Assembly (NCBI RefSeq): GCF_000304475.1
Contig: NC_018941.1
Location: 496,001 to 560,000, forward strand
Direction of reading: 5' to 3'
Length of the DNA: 64,000 nt
Source of the DNA: Kazachstania africana CBS 2517
Taxonomy: Eukaryota; Ascomycota; Saccharomycetes; Saccharomycetales; Saccharomycetaceae
Part shown: positions 24,528 to 33,017 of the stretch, piece by piece
How positions within the stretch are numbered: position 1 is the first letter of the stretch
Layout: each line of letters begins with the position of its first letter
Made by a program: the position numbers and the translations under genes
Notes under the pieces: model-generated
Databases searched by the model: none
The model's input: the letters and a program-made list of their open reading frames with translations, nothing else
Told to the model about the DNA's origin: nothing

Positions 24528-24662
24528 TTTTATTCACCTCTTTGATAACTAGCACTTGGTGGATGCTTAGATGGTCAGGTTATATCGTTTTCAATCGCCT
24601 ATATTTACAATACAATTGTATATAATTCGTTATTACTTCATTGAAAATATAAATTTTCGGCT

Positions 24663-24675
24663 CGTGCGCGGCGAC
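24663..24675 (-). promoter_or_regulatory. Candidate Abf1 site in BRR2-RAD24 divergent promoter
   Basis: On the minus strand the 13 bases read GTCGCCGCGCACG, which fits RTCRYNNNNNACG. It is the only GC-rich patch in an AT-rich 197-base divergent promoter, about 50 bases before the RAD24 start. About 0.05 matches of this degenerate pattern would be expected by chance in a region this size. Confidence 0.4.
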
Positions 24676-24693
24676 CACATTTTTTGATATTCA

Positions 24694-24712
24694 ATATATA
24701 TATATATATATA
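24694..24712. repeat. (AT)n dinucleotide run before RAD24
   Basis: Nineteen alternating A/T bases end 12 bases before the RAD24 start codon. It may act as a TATA-like element or simply be a variable microsatellite. Confidence 0.6.
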
Positions 24713-24724
24713 ACTATTGGAATT

Positions 24725-26773
24725 ATGAAGAAGTTAAGATCAACGTCTTTTGGTTACTCGTTGCGCACCTCATTGCCTTATGATATGACCAAGCGTGGTC
24801 TTGGTAAACGTCAAAGATTTAGTTATAACCTGACTTCTTTGAATTCGCAAATTAATGAGTGGAATAACCTGAGATCAACATCTCCAGTTCTCAAGAGCTC
24901 AAAAGGACCCACACAAAACTTTGTTGTAAGCTCTAGAGAAGCTAGTCAGACGCATTCCTCAGATTCAGATACTATGATTGGGAAAGGCTCATGGTATGAA
25001 AAAATATGCCCCCGCTGTTTGGAGGACGTTGCCATCCATAAGAGGAAGTTGGATGATGTCAGACAGAAGCTAATACAGATGCTTAAAGATCCTGAAAGTT
25101 GTCGCATCTTGTTATTAACAGGTCCAAGTGGTACATCGAAAAGTACTCTGATTAAACAGCTTGGCAGGATATTGGTACCGATGTATAAAAATAATAATCG
25201 TCTTTATGGAATTTATGGATCGAATGAAAAAGATGGAGAGGGAGTAGTTGTCGAATATTGTAACGATTTGGTCATCAATGAATTATCCCAAGTGAAAAAC
25301 TTCCAAGAATTTTTAAGTCAGTCCAAATATCGTGTTGGGTCAAATTTATCGATTATACTCGTTGAAGATTTTCCAAATCTATTTCATGACGGTACACGGG
25401 TGGCATTTCAACAAGCATTATTGGAATGGTTATATAGTACGGAGGAACAGTTACCACCTTTGGTCATTAGCCTTACAGAATCAGAAATTGAGAGCAGTGA
25501 TTCCACTGACAAGAATTATCTGAACATTGACACTATGTTCACGGCTGAAACACTTTTAGGAAGGGAAATTTTAAATCACCCAAAATTACAAAGGATTAAG
25601 TTCAATCCAATCAACAATACGCTGTTAAAGAAAACTTTAAGCAAGATATGCATACAGGAGCAAAATTTGCTGAAATTAAATGATAAATGGACCCAAAGGA
25701 CAGAAATCACTAAAGAAATTGCATCAAGCACTGGAGATATACGGTCTGCTATTTCAGCTTTAGAATTCTGGGCTATGACAAAAAGTAACATTGGGATACT
25801 TACAAGGAAGGAACCCGTGTCCTTTTTTCATGCAGTTGGTAAAGTCATTCATGGCTCACACGATATCGAAGATGATAATGAAATGCTAAATTCGTTACTC
25901 GGCTCATCAACAAGTTTACTCAGCAACGAAAACTTCAAATTAGGTCTTCTTGAGAACTATGCTTCGTTTAATAGAGGGAGCTTTGACCTAATGACAGCCT
26001 CGAAGATAGTGGATACACTTAGTGAAAGTAACACCCTACGCGACTTTCCCGAATCTACTGAATATCTCGTCAGGAAAGTTAGATATTCATTTGCTTCTTT
26101 GAAAAGTGAGGATCATCATCATGGTAAAGCGGCCTTTTCGAGAGAATGGAAAGTACGACAGTCGACTAACCGTTTCAAATTACAGTTTGAGGATTTCTTC
26201 AATGTGTCTTTTTACAAATATAATGCGACATATTTATTCAAGGATGTAGTGTCTGATTTGGGCTACTATTCACCTCTAATCAGGAAACAGCAAAACTACA
26301 AGAAAAGGTCATTACTCCATTATATAAGTACACTCTCTTCGAGAGAAGCGGAGAAAATCGTACAAAAAAACGCTGATACTTTCCAAGTTGATGATACAAT
26401 CGATATCACTGAGAGACTTGGCGGTAGTATTTTGTTGGTTGCTCAAGAATCCTCTATGGTAACAGAAGATGATACTGAGAAAGAGAATATAAAATCACTT
26501 GAATTCTATAGGAAATTAAGAGATGACAAATTAAGAAAATTACTCCTCTTGAAGCAAAGGGAAGACTATCAAATTGACAGCGAAGATGAAGAGTATAAGA
26601 TGATGATGGAAGACTCGATTGAAGACAGTGATGAGGAGAAAAAAGTGGCTACCAATTTAGCTGAAGAAGACGATGATGATTCCCTATTTGAGATCCTGTC
26701 ACAACGGAACTTGATCCCTAAAGAGGTGCCAAATGATGAATCACTTTCAGATTCCGATCTTGAAGAGCTCTGA
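24725..26773 (+). CDS. RAD24: Checkpoint clamp loader Rad24 (RAD17 homologue)
   Basis: Large subunit of the Rad24-RFC complex, which loads the 9-1-1 clamp (Ddc1-Mec3-Rad17) at damaged DNA and in meiosis. The 682 residues compare with 659 in S. cerevisiae. The AAA+ Walker A is GPSGTSKSTL from about residue 133, with Ser in place of the usual Gly before the Lys; the same change occurs in S. cerevisiae Rad24. Walker B is the LVEDFPNLF region. An RFC-type lid follows (ASSTGDIRSAISALE). The C terminus is strongly acidic, with runs of Glu and Asp. It is convergent with GRX4, with only 87 bases between stop codons. Confidence 0.94.
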   Translation: MKKLRSTSFGYSLRTSLPYDMTKRGLGKRQRFSYNLTSLNSQINEWNNLRSTSPVLKSSKGPTQNFVVSSREASQTHSSDSDTMIGKGSWYEKICPRCLEDVAIHKRKLDDVRQKLIQMLKDPESCRILLLTGPSGTSKSTLIKQLGRILVPMYKNNNRLYGIYGSNEKDGEGVVVEYCNDLVINELSQVKNFQEFLSQSKYRVGSNLSIILVEDFPNLFHDGTRVAFQQALLEWLYSTEEQLPPLVISLTESEIESSDSTDKNYLNIDTMFTAETLLGREILNHPKLQRIKFNPINNTLLKKTLSKICIQEQNLLKLNDKWTQRTEITKEIASSTGDIRSAISALEFWAMTKSNIGILTRKEPVSFFHAVGKVIHGSHDIEDDNEMLNSLLGSSTSLLSNENFKLGLLENYASFNRGSFDLMTASKIVDTLSESNTLRDFPESTEYLVRKVRYSFASLKSEDHHHGKAAFSREWKVRQSTNRFKLQFEDFFNVSFYKYNATYLFKDVVSDLGYYSPLIRKQQNYKKRSLLHYISTLSSREAEKIVQKNADTFQVDDTIDITERLGGSILLVAQESSMVTEDDTEKENIKSLEFYRKLRDDKLRKLLLLKQREDYQIDSEDEEYKMMMEDSIEDSDEEKKVATNLAEEDDDDSLFEILSQRNLIPKEVPNDESLSDSDLEEL

Positions 26774-26860
26774 TCCTCGGAGAACGCCGGTTTTATAATT
26801 TTGCATATAATGAGATATATGAATGATAGATATATGGATGTTTTACGTAAGAATTTAATG

Positions 26861-27580
26861 TTATTGAAGTACATGTTTAAAAAATTCAGGATCTTCCTGT
26901 AAAGATTCTTTTATTATATCTAAACCACCTTGAAATTCGCCATTCAAGTATAATTGAGGGAAAGTGGGCCAATCCGAATAGTTCTTCATTGCTTTTCTGA
27001 CCACGTCGTTTTTAAGTACATTGAAATAACCAAAGCGAACGTTATGGTCTCTTAATAGTTTTACAATTTGCCTCGAATAACCGCAATATGGTTCAGAAGG
27101 AGTGCCTTTAAGGAACAACATAGCAGGCGCTGCTTGAACTAAGTTAGAGAGTTTTTGCGTTAATGCCGGATTTAATTCTGGTTTACATGCTTCATTTCCA
27201 ATTGCACGGTTAAATTCGTATGATTCATCAGATGCGCTTTGAAATATAGATTCTGCACATTCGTCGACTGTATTTATGAAATGACCCAGACTTCTTCCCC
27301 AAAGCTTCCTGAGAACGTACCCATTCCTTACTAATACGAGACTTGAAACTGACGTCAATTTGAAAAGATCAAACAGGTCGGGGCTACTTTCAGCATTAAT
27401 AATGAGGAATTTGACACTCTCTTTAGTATAATTTACACTAACTTCTCTTATTTTTCTTGACACTTGTTTACATGATTCACTTGTAGGAGTGTAAAAAAAC
27501 AGTACCAGTAGCTTATTCTTTTCTTCAGATATTATAATTTCTTCCAGATGTGGTATACTGTCGACGGTAAGTAATGACAT
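26861..27580 (-). CDS. GRX4: Monothiol glutaredoxin Grx3/Grx4 type with CGYS active site
   Basis: Cytosolic/nuclear multidomain glutaredoxin; in S. cerevisiae Grx3/Grx4 bind an iron-sulphur cluster with Fra2 and inhibit the iron regulator Aft1. A thioredoxin-like domain comes first, then a glutaredoxin domain with TPSEPYCGYSRQ, WPTFPQLY and GGLDIIKES. Codons at 27074-27085 give C-G-Y-S where the family has C-G-F-S, and the residue before Cys is Tyr rather than Lys. The thioredoxin-like domain lacks the usual WAxPC core and cis-proline, and the acidic linker of Grx3/4 is missing. I chose Met at 27578-27580 (239 residues) by alignment to Grx4; an upstream in-frame ATG at 27638-27640 would add 20 residues. 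Order RAD24-GRX4-TMT1 matches YER173W-YER175C. Confidence 0.88.
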   Translation of the reverse strand: MSLLTVDSIPHLEEIIISEEKNKLLVLFFYTPTSESCKQVSRKIREVSVNYTKESVKFLIINAESSPDLFDLFKLTSVSSLVLVRNGYVLRKLWGRSLGHFINTVDECAESIFQSASDESYEFNRAIGNEACKPELNPALTQKLSNLVQAAPAMLFLKGTPSEPYCGYSRQIVKLLRDHNVRFGYFNVLKNDVVRKAMKNYSDWPTFPQLYLNGEFQGGLDIIKESLQEDPEFFKHVLQ

Positions 27581-27761
27581 ATTTTGTGCTTTAGCGCTGT
27601 TTTGGACCTGTAAATCAGAAGGAAGTGGGGATGGTACCATGATAGTCTATGAGTTGCTCTGCTTATTTATTTAAATTATTCTTAACTTTTGATTAATAAT
27701 ATTCGCACTCTCTTTGTGATCTGGGTTGATTCAAGAATAGCTGATCTTTAATTAATTTCGA

Positions 27762-27769
27762 TGGGTGCG
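27762..27769 (-). promoter_or_regulatory. Candidate Aft-type iron-response element upstream of GRX4
   Basis: On the minus strand the bases read CGCACCCA, an exact match to YRCACCCR, about 180 bases upstream of the chosen GRX4 start. Aft1/Aft2 bind this element at iron-regulon genes. A match by chance in this 270-base gap has a probability of several percent. Confidence 0.35.
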
Positions 27770-27910
27770 ATACATCATAGTTAATTCCGTTTGGTTAATT
27801 CCACGAATCGGACAAAAGTACATTAGTAATGTAATGGAAAATGTGAAAAAAAAAAAAATTGAGATGAAAGCCGCAGAGAAAAAGCGTAAATATCTGATGC
27901 TAATTTCACT

Positions 27911-28789
27911 TTATAGACGTCTGCCAATTTTGTAAAAAGTTAACCATGCTACTCTAAATGTTGATATTGATCCCAATGTCGGTTCTTGGTGGCACAATTC
28001 ACGTATAAACGCATCACAAATGTCTGTCTTATTTTTGTTTGTGGCATCTTGTTTCCATGAATGGTAAGCACTCGAGGATTTCAGATAATCTTTGTACTCC
28101 TGTAAAGTCATTTTCTTACAAACGATAGACTGTTTTGTGGACTTGTCCCTTCCTAATTTAGCTGTATCTCTCAACCATCTTGGGTCGATTGTCTTCTCTC
28201 GAATATCACCATACAACTCCGGGTCCAATGGTGTGTTTTTGAGGGTGTCCCGCAAGATTGAGCGGCCAGGTTGTTGCCAGTAAGACCCCAATTGATCTTC
28301 AGCGCATAAAAAGTCGGTGTTCGCTTGGTCTAAATGCGGGAAGTCGATGAAAATGGGGTCTACATAGCCCCATATAGCCAATGTTCCATTTTTCCTCAAT
28401 TTTTGAGCAGAGATAGTTTGAAACCTGTTGAAATCAAACCAGTGAGCACATTCTGCTGCTGTTATCATGTCAATTTTATCATGTGGTTCTATAAAATCAA
28501 AATTGTAGCAGGGAGCTACTACAAATTTTAATCGCTCCCCGTACATATTTTGTGATTTAGCCACCTGTATCATTCTTGGTGAAATGTCTGTACCATACAT
28601 CATTTCAAATGAGCCTAATTCTTTTGCCAACTGGAACGTCGCAATCCCAGGACCACATCCTACATCGACTAGCACTTCATGTGTACCTTTGTGATAGTCA
28701 TTTATAAGTTTATACAGCTCTGTGGGATAAGATGGTCTTGATCTACAATAATGTTCTGTATCGAAATTACCTATAGAAAATGTGGACAT
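27911..28789 (-). CDS. TMT1: Trans-aconitate methyltransferase
   Basis: Class I SAM-dependent methyltransferase; S. cerevisiae Tmt1 makes the methyl esters of trans-aconitate and 3-isopropylmalate in the cytosol. The 292 residues compare with 299. SAM motif I (VLVDVGCGPGIATFQLA) starts at about residue 39, followed by the acidic-loop segment MYGTDISPRMIQVA and ITAAECAHWFDF. The C-terminal half has the NTPLDPELYGDIREKTI and WLRDTAKLGRDKS segments typical of the Tmt1 group. It is divergent with ECM32 across 486 bases. In S. cerevisiae TMT1 responds to amino-acid starvation, but I saw no full TGASTCA site in this upstream region. Confidence 0.9.
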   Translation of the reverse strand: MSTFSIGNFDTEHYCRSRPSYPTELYKLINDYHKGTHEVLVDVGCGPGIATFQLAKELGSFEMMYGTDISPRMIQVAKSQNMYGERLKFVVAPCYNFDFIEPHDKIDMITAAECAHWFDFNRFQTISAQKLRKNGTLAIWGYVDPIFIDFPHLDQANTDFLCAEDQLGSYWQQPGRSILRDTLKNTPLDPELYGDIREKTIDPRWLRDTAKLGRDKSTKQSIVCKKMTLQEYKDYLKSSSAYHSWKQDATNKNKTDICDAFIRELCHQEPTLGSISTFRVAWLTFYKIGRRL

Positions 28790-29065
28790 GATGACGTTTG
28801 CTTACGGTTATAACTCTTTCTGTTAAGAAGAGAATATGACGGAAGCGGTTTCTTCTTCAGAGGGAATATCCAAAAGCGTGCCAAATATATGTACAAAAAA
28901 AGATACTTATTGCAAAGGGACAATAGTCATAACGGTCGCGAGAAAATTTCCGTCCCCCATAACTCCATATTTTAGATGGATTTGAAAATTGTAAATTTGT
29001 GGAATCGAATCCTTCTCGAGCTTGATCAGTCCAAAAAGTGATACCTAATCCATTTCAGTTAATGA

Positions 29066-29108
<43 letters not shown>

Positions 29109-29275
29109 CTTTGTCGCTATATCCATCGTGACATATGAAAGGGTAATCTGGAATATCAACCATCTCGGAATTAAAAAAAAAAAATGAAAGATGCTGAGAT
29201 GTAATTTAATTGACACGGCTAGTTATAAGAGTTAGGAAGTACCTGTCATCTATAGAATAGAAACCGCTTAATGAG
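28790..29275. other. TMT1-ECM32 divergent intergenic region
   Basis: No gene is supported. It holds two divergent promoters and a TAAA microsatellite (listed separately). A short poly-A run lies near 29174-29183. No further element is convincing. Confidence 0.5.
29065..29108. repeat. (TAAA)n microsatellite, about 11 units
   Basis: An uninterrupted tetranucleotide run of about 44 bases between the divergent TMT1 and ECM32 starts. Such runs vary in length between strains and exclude nucleosomes. Confidence 0.9.
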
Positions 29276-32200
29276 ATGGATAAGTTTCAGTGTAAAACAT
29301 GCTCGGAAGTAAGTACTTCAAGTTTAATGATGAAGCACTTGGCTTCAACGAGACATAAAACCATTATAGATGCATTTACTGAGGAAGTCATCGCCTGTGA
29401 AGAGTGTCAAGACAATAATATTCATCAATTGCAGATTATTAGGTTTGGCGGTGAAGATATGGTATTGCTTTGTAACCGTTGTTTCCATCAACAATATGGG
29501 AATGACGAAAAACCTAGTACAAGCTACTCGTTATCTAATGGGTCTTTATTAGATTTCTGGGATAAGTATCTAAAAGTTAGAGATTGTGCATGTTCTGTCT
29601 GTGGCAATGAGAATAATCTGAATGTTAACCCCAAAAAGAATGTTCTCTGTGATGACTGTGTCAAAAATGATCAATCTGCAAAAGGTTACATATCAGAGAA
29701 AACAGGTAAATTTTTATATCTATATCTAGGAATCAAAGAAACTTCAAATAGTAAAAAATTAAAGCTGAAAGGTGGTAGAAGAGTTGGAAGAGGGAAAGGT
29801 AAGGGTAGAAAAGGTGCCAGGAAGGTAAGGGAACCAAAAGCAAAAAAGCCACTTACCCTTCTTCAAAAGATGGAGAAAGAAGCTCTTGCAACCAAAAGAA
29901 TAAATACCGCAATCGAAAGTGCAAGTAGTATAAGTCTGAAATCTTTTAAAGGCTTTAAAGCTGCCGATAATGATGCTAATTTCACTACGAATGTCCCTTC
30001 GGGTACACTTAATAGGCAGAATTCCAAAACGAAGGCTAAGAATAACATAAATGGTAAAAAAGATACTAAACAATCAAATAGTAAACAAAAACAGAGTAAA
30101 TTACTTCCCTCTTCAAAGGGTTCCTTGCATGGAAAAACTAGAAATGACCAAAGAAGTTTTGGTAAAACGGTCACGAAGGCTAATCCTACAGATAAAACTT
30201 CAATGAAAGCTTCGATTCAACCAAAAGGGAAAAGTAGCAAAACACTACCTTCAAAGGCTAAACAAACAAATATGGCAGTTGTCACTAGTGAGAAGATGAA
30301 GCAAGATCCTATAGTTGATATCACAGCTAATAAGACAATTCATAAAGGCTTAAAGAAAAATTTAGCATCATCCGAAAGCTCTTATAATTCACAAAGTATC
30401 AAACGTAACGAGGTTATTTCAAACGTCCCACTAAAACATAATAATTCCAGAAAATCACAGAGTAAGAGGGCCTCAAAGGCAACTGATGAACAAAAGAAAA
30501 CGACAGAGCACAATAGAAATAAATTGGGTTCGAATCCAGCTCCCGTTAAAAAGAATAGTAAGGATATAAAGAAAACAGTCACTAGAAGAGATGGAAATGG
30601 AATTGAAAAAAGAATAAATTCTTCTCTGTCTACTAGCGAAAGCCATTTAGGGACATCATCTTCTAATACTAGTCTCTGGGAGTTAGGATGGGGTGATTGG
30701 ACTCCTCCATCAAGTGTGCTTGAAAAGCCTATTGTTAAAACTAATATTGAGGATAGGAAACATACGGATATTCAGGAAGAAAAAGAAGAAGGTACACATT
30801 TAATGAGATTTAATAAGTTTGTTCCACAAATGACTTATCCAGATTTGAATAGCTACCTGAGAAATTTTTCCTACGCAATGTTCCTAGAACAGAAGTTAGA
30901 AAACGACTTCATTCAAGACTTCAATATCATGTGGTCAAAAATGCCGAATGACATTGTCTTTGTGGCCACTTTTAACAAAAGTAGCGCTGAGCTTGCAAAT
31001 ATCTTGCCACCAGGTGCTGCTGGTAAGAAGGACAGGATACCTTTCAATGAAAGACAGCCATTGATGCTCACTAAACAAGATGAGTCCGTTGTTTGGTACG
31101 TATTTGTTAAAGAGTTATCAGTTCAAAGAAGCAAAATTAATCTACTTCTTGAAGTTTTTCCATGGAATAATGTGCCTCTTCCAACCACTTGTGGAGCAGG
31201 AGAATTGAAAATTCTACCACTATCAGCTCAGACCAATAGAATTTTGTTTTCTATGACACGTATCAATAACCCAGCGTTCATTGACTTGTTGGTAGGTAAG
31301 CCAATTAAACAATTAAAGTTTAATAATAGACTGAAATTCACTAAAGACACATTCAATATATCACAAATGGACGCCATCGAGCAAGTTCTTAACAATAGAG
31401 TTACTGTCATTCAGGGGCCACCAGGTACAGGTAAAACTTCCACGATTGAGGAGATCATTTTACAGTTAATAAGTAGTTTCCATTCTTTTCCTATTTTGTG
31501 TGTTGCAGCGTCAAATATTGCAATAGATAATATTGCCGAAAAGATTATGCATAGTAGGCCAGATATCAAGATTTTGAGAATTCTTTCCGACAGAAAGGAA
31601 AGTGAGTATAATATGGAACATCCGTTGGGAAAAATTTGTTTGCACAATATTGTTTATGACCAAATGCCACCTGACATGAAAGAGCTTACTGATAAAGTAC
31701 GCAGTGGCAGAATGCAGGAGTTATCTAAAAGGGAAGATAGTAATTTATACATTTTTAAAAATAAGATCTCGAATAAGAATGTGTCACAGGCTCAAATTAT
31801 ATTTACCACAAATATTACCGCTGGTGGGCGTCAACTAAAAGCAATAAAGGAAGTACCAGTAGTTATCATGGATGAATCCACGCAGTCTTCTGAAGCATCT
31901 ACATTAGTTCCGCTGTCATTACCTGGTATCAAGAGTTTTGTTTTCGTTGGTGACGAAAAGCAGTTATCGAGCTTTAGTAACGTGCCACAATTGGAGTTGT
32001 CATTATTTGAAAGAGTTCTTTTAAATGGGTCGTATAAGAGCCCTATTATGTTAGATGTGCAATATAGGATGCACCCAAAGATCAGTGAGTTCCCAATTTT
32101 AAAATTTTACAAAAATCAATTGAAAGATGGTGTAACTGAAGTGGATAGGGCATGGCCAGGCATAACTTATCCTCTGTTCTTCTATCAGTGTGATAGAGGG

Positions 32201-32770
32201 AAAGAATCGGTCACTGTCAACCGTAGAAATAATTTGTCTGCTTTAACTTACATTAATCAATACGAGTGCCAGGAGATTGTAAAGATTCTTTACAAGTTAA
32301 TACTAGAGAAAAATGTTTCTCTGGATGAAATTGGTATTATAACTCCATATTCAGCTCAGCGTGATTTATTGTCTAAGGTGTTACTAGAAGATGATATAAT
32401 TAATCCCGAGGGAAAAGCAATGGAACAACAAAATGATGAAGCCGAATTTTTAAACAAGAATAACGTTGATTATTCCGTTCAATCTCATGTTGTAAACATT
32501 ATTAACGGTCTTCACGTCGCAACAGTAGATTCTTTTCAAGGTCACGAAAAAAATTTTATCATATTTTCCTGTGTGAGAAATAATGCTGAAAACAAGATCG
32601 GTTTCTTACGTGATGAAAGAAGACTGAATGTTGCTTTGACGAGAGCCAGAAATGGTTTGATCATAGTTGGTAATAAGCACGTATTAAAAGCTGGTGACAA
32701 ACTGTGGAGAGAGTTTGTTACTTTCTTGGAAGACAAGGGAGTCATCTTCAACAATCTTGAAGTATACTAA
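29276..32770 (+). CDS. ECM32: Upf1-like superfamily I helicase Ecm32/Mtt1
   Basis: DNA/RNA helicase of the Upf1 group; S. cerevisiae Ecm32 (Mtt1) interacts with release factors eRF1 and eRF3 and affects translation termination. The 1164 residues compare with 1121. The N terminus has paired Cys/His motifs (CKTCSEV, ACEECQD, LLCNRCF, CSVCGN, LCDDC) that look like zinc ligands. A long Lys/Ser-rich disordered stretch runs from about 165 to 460. The helicase core has GPPGTGKTST from about residue 714, DESTQSSE from about 866, GDEKQL, QYRMHPKISEF, TVDSFQGHEKNF and RRLNVALTRAR. These are the canonical SF1B motifs. It follows divergent TMT1 as in YER175C-YER176W. Confidence 0.93.
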   Translation: MDKFQCKTCSEVSTSSLMMKHLASTRHKTIIDAFTEEVIACEECQDNNIHQLQIIRFGGEDMVLLCNRCFHQQYGNDEKPSTSYSLSNGSLLDFWDKYLKVRDCACSVCGNENNLNVNPKKNVLCDDCVKNDQSAKGYISEKTGKFLYLYLGIKETSNSKKLKLKGGRRVGRGKGKGRKGARKVREPKAKKPLTLLQKMEKEALATKRINTAIESASSISLKSFKGFKAADNDANFTTNVPSGTLNRQNSKTKAKNNINGKKDTKQSNSKQKQSKLLPSSKGSLHGKTRNDQRSFGKTVTKANPTDKTSMKASIQPKGKSSKTLPSKAKQTNMAVVTSEKMKQDPIVDITANKTIHKGLKKNLASSESSYNSQSIKRNEVISNVPLKHNNSRKSQSKRASKATDEQKKTTEHNRNKLGSNPAPVKKNSKDIKKTVTRRDGNGIEKRINSSLSTSESHLGTSSSNTSLWELGWGDWTPPSSVLEKPIVKTNIEDRKHTDIQEEKEEGTHLMRFNKFVPQMTYPDLNSYLRNFSYAMFLEQKLENDFIQDFNIMWSKMPNDIVFVATFNKSSAELANILPPGAAGKKDRIPFNERQPLMLTKQDESVVWYVFVKELSVQRSKINLLLEVFPWNNVPLPTTCGAGELKILPLSAQTNRILFSMTRINNPAFIDLLVGKPIKQLKFNNRLKFTKDTFNISQMDAIEQVLNNRVTVIQGPPGTGKTSTIEEIILQLISSFHSFPILCVAASNIAIDNIAEKIMHSRPDIKILRILSDRKESEYNMEHPLGKICLHNIVYDQMPPDMKELTDKVRSGRMQELSKREDSNLYIFKNKISNKNVSQAQIIFTTNITAGGRQLKAIKEVPVVIMDESTQSSEASTLVPLSLPGIKSFVFVGDEKQLSSFSNVPQLELSLFERVLLNGSYKSPIMLDVQYRMHPKISEFPILKFYKNQLKDGVTEVDRAWPGITYPLFFYQCDRGKESVTVNRRNNLSALTYINQYECQEIVKILYKLILEKNVSLDEIGIITPYSAQRDLLSKVLLEDDIINPEGKAMEQQNDEAEFLNKNNVDYSVQSHVVNIINGLHVATVDSFQGHEKNFIIFSCVRNNAENKIGFLRDERRLNVALTRARNGLIIVGNKHVLKAGDKLWREFVTFLEDKGVIFNNLEVY

Positions 32771-32930
32771 GACAATATTTTGGTCACTGAGAGTCTTATA
32801 AGATGAAATATTTTTTTATTTACAAGATAGACTCACTTAATTTTATAGATACATTTACTATGTAGACAATTGGTGTTAAAAAATTAAATATGCCATAATA
32901 ACTTACACATAATTTTAGGAAGAAGTTATT

Positions 32931-32940
32931 AAAAAGAAAA
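32931..32940 (-). terminator. RNA polymerase III terminator of tRNA-Val
   Basis: On the minus strand, TTTTCTTTTT follows the tRNA 3' end within a few bases. T runs of this kind end Pol III transcripts. Confidence 0.7.
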
Positions 32941-32943
32941 TTT

Positions 32944-33017
32944 TGATTTCGCCCAGGATCGAACTGGGGACGTTCTGCGTGTTAAGCAGATGCCATAACC
33001 AACTAGACCACGAAACC
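32944..33017 (-). tRNA. tRNA-Val (anticodon AAC)
   Basis: Transcribed from 33017 to 32944 (74 bases, no intron). The acceptor stem GGTTTCG pairs with CGAAATC, with one G-U pair, followed by the discriminator A. The A box reads TGGTCTAGTTGG and the B box GTTCGATCC. The anticodon stem TCTGC/GCAGA encloses the loop TTAACAC, so the anticodon is AAC (complement at 32981-32983), which decodes GUU and, with inosine, GUC. It sits 173 bases after the ECM32 stop codon, opposite strand, with a Pol III terminator behind it. Confidence 0.97.
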
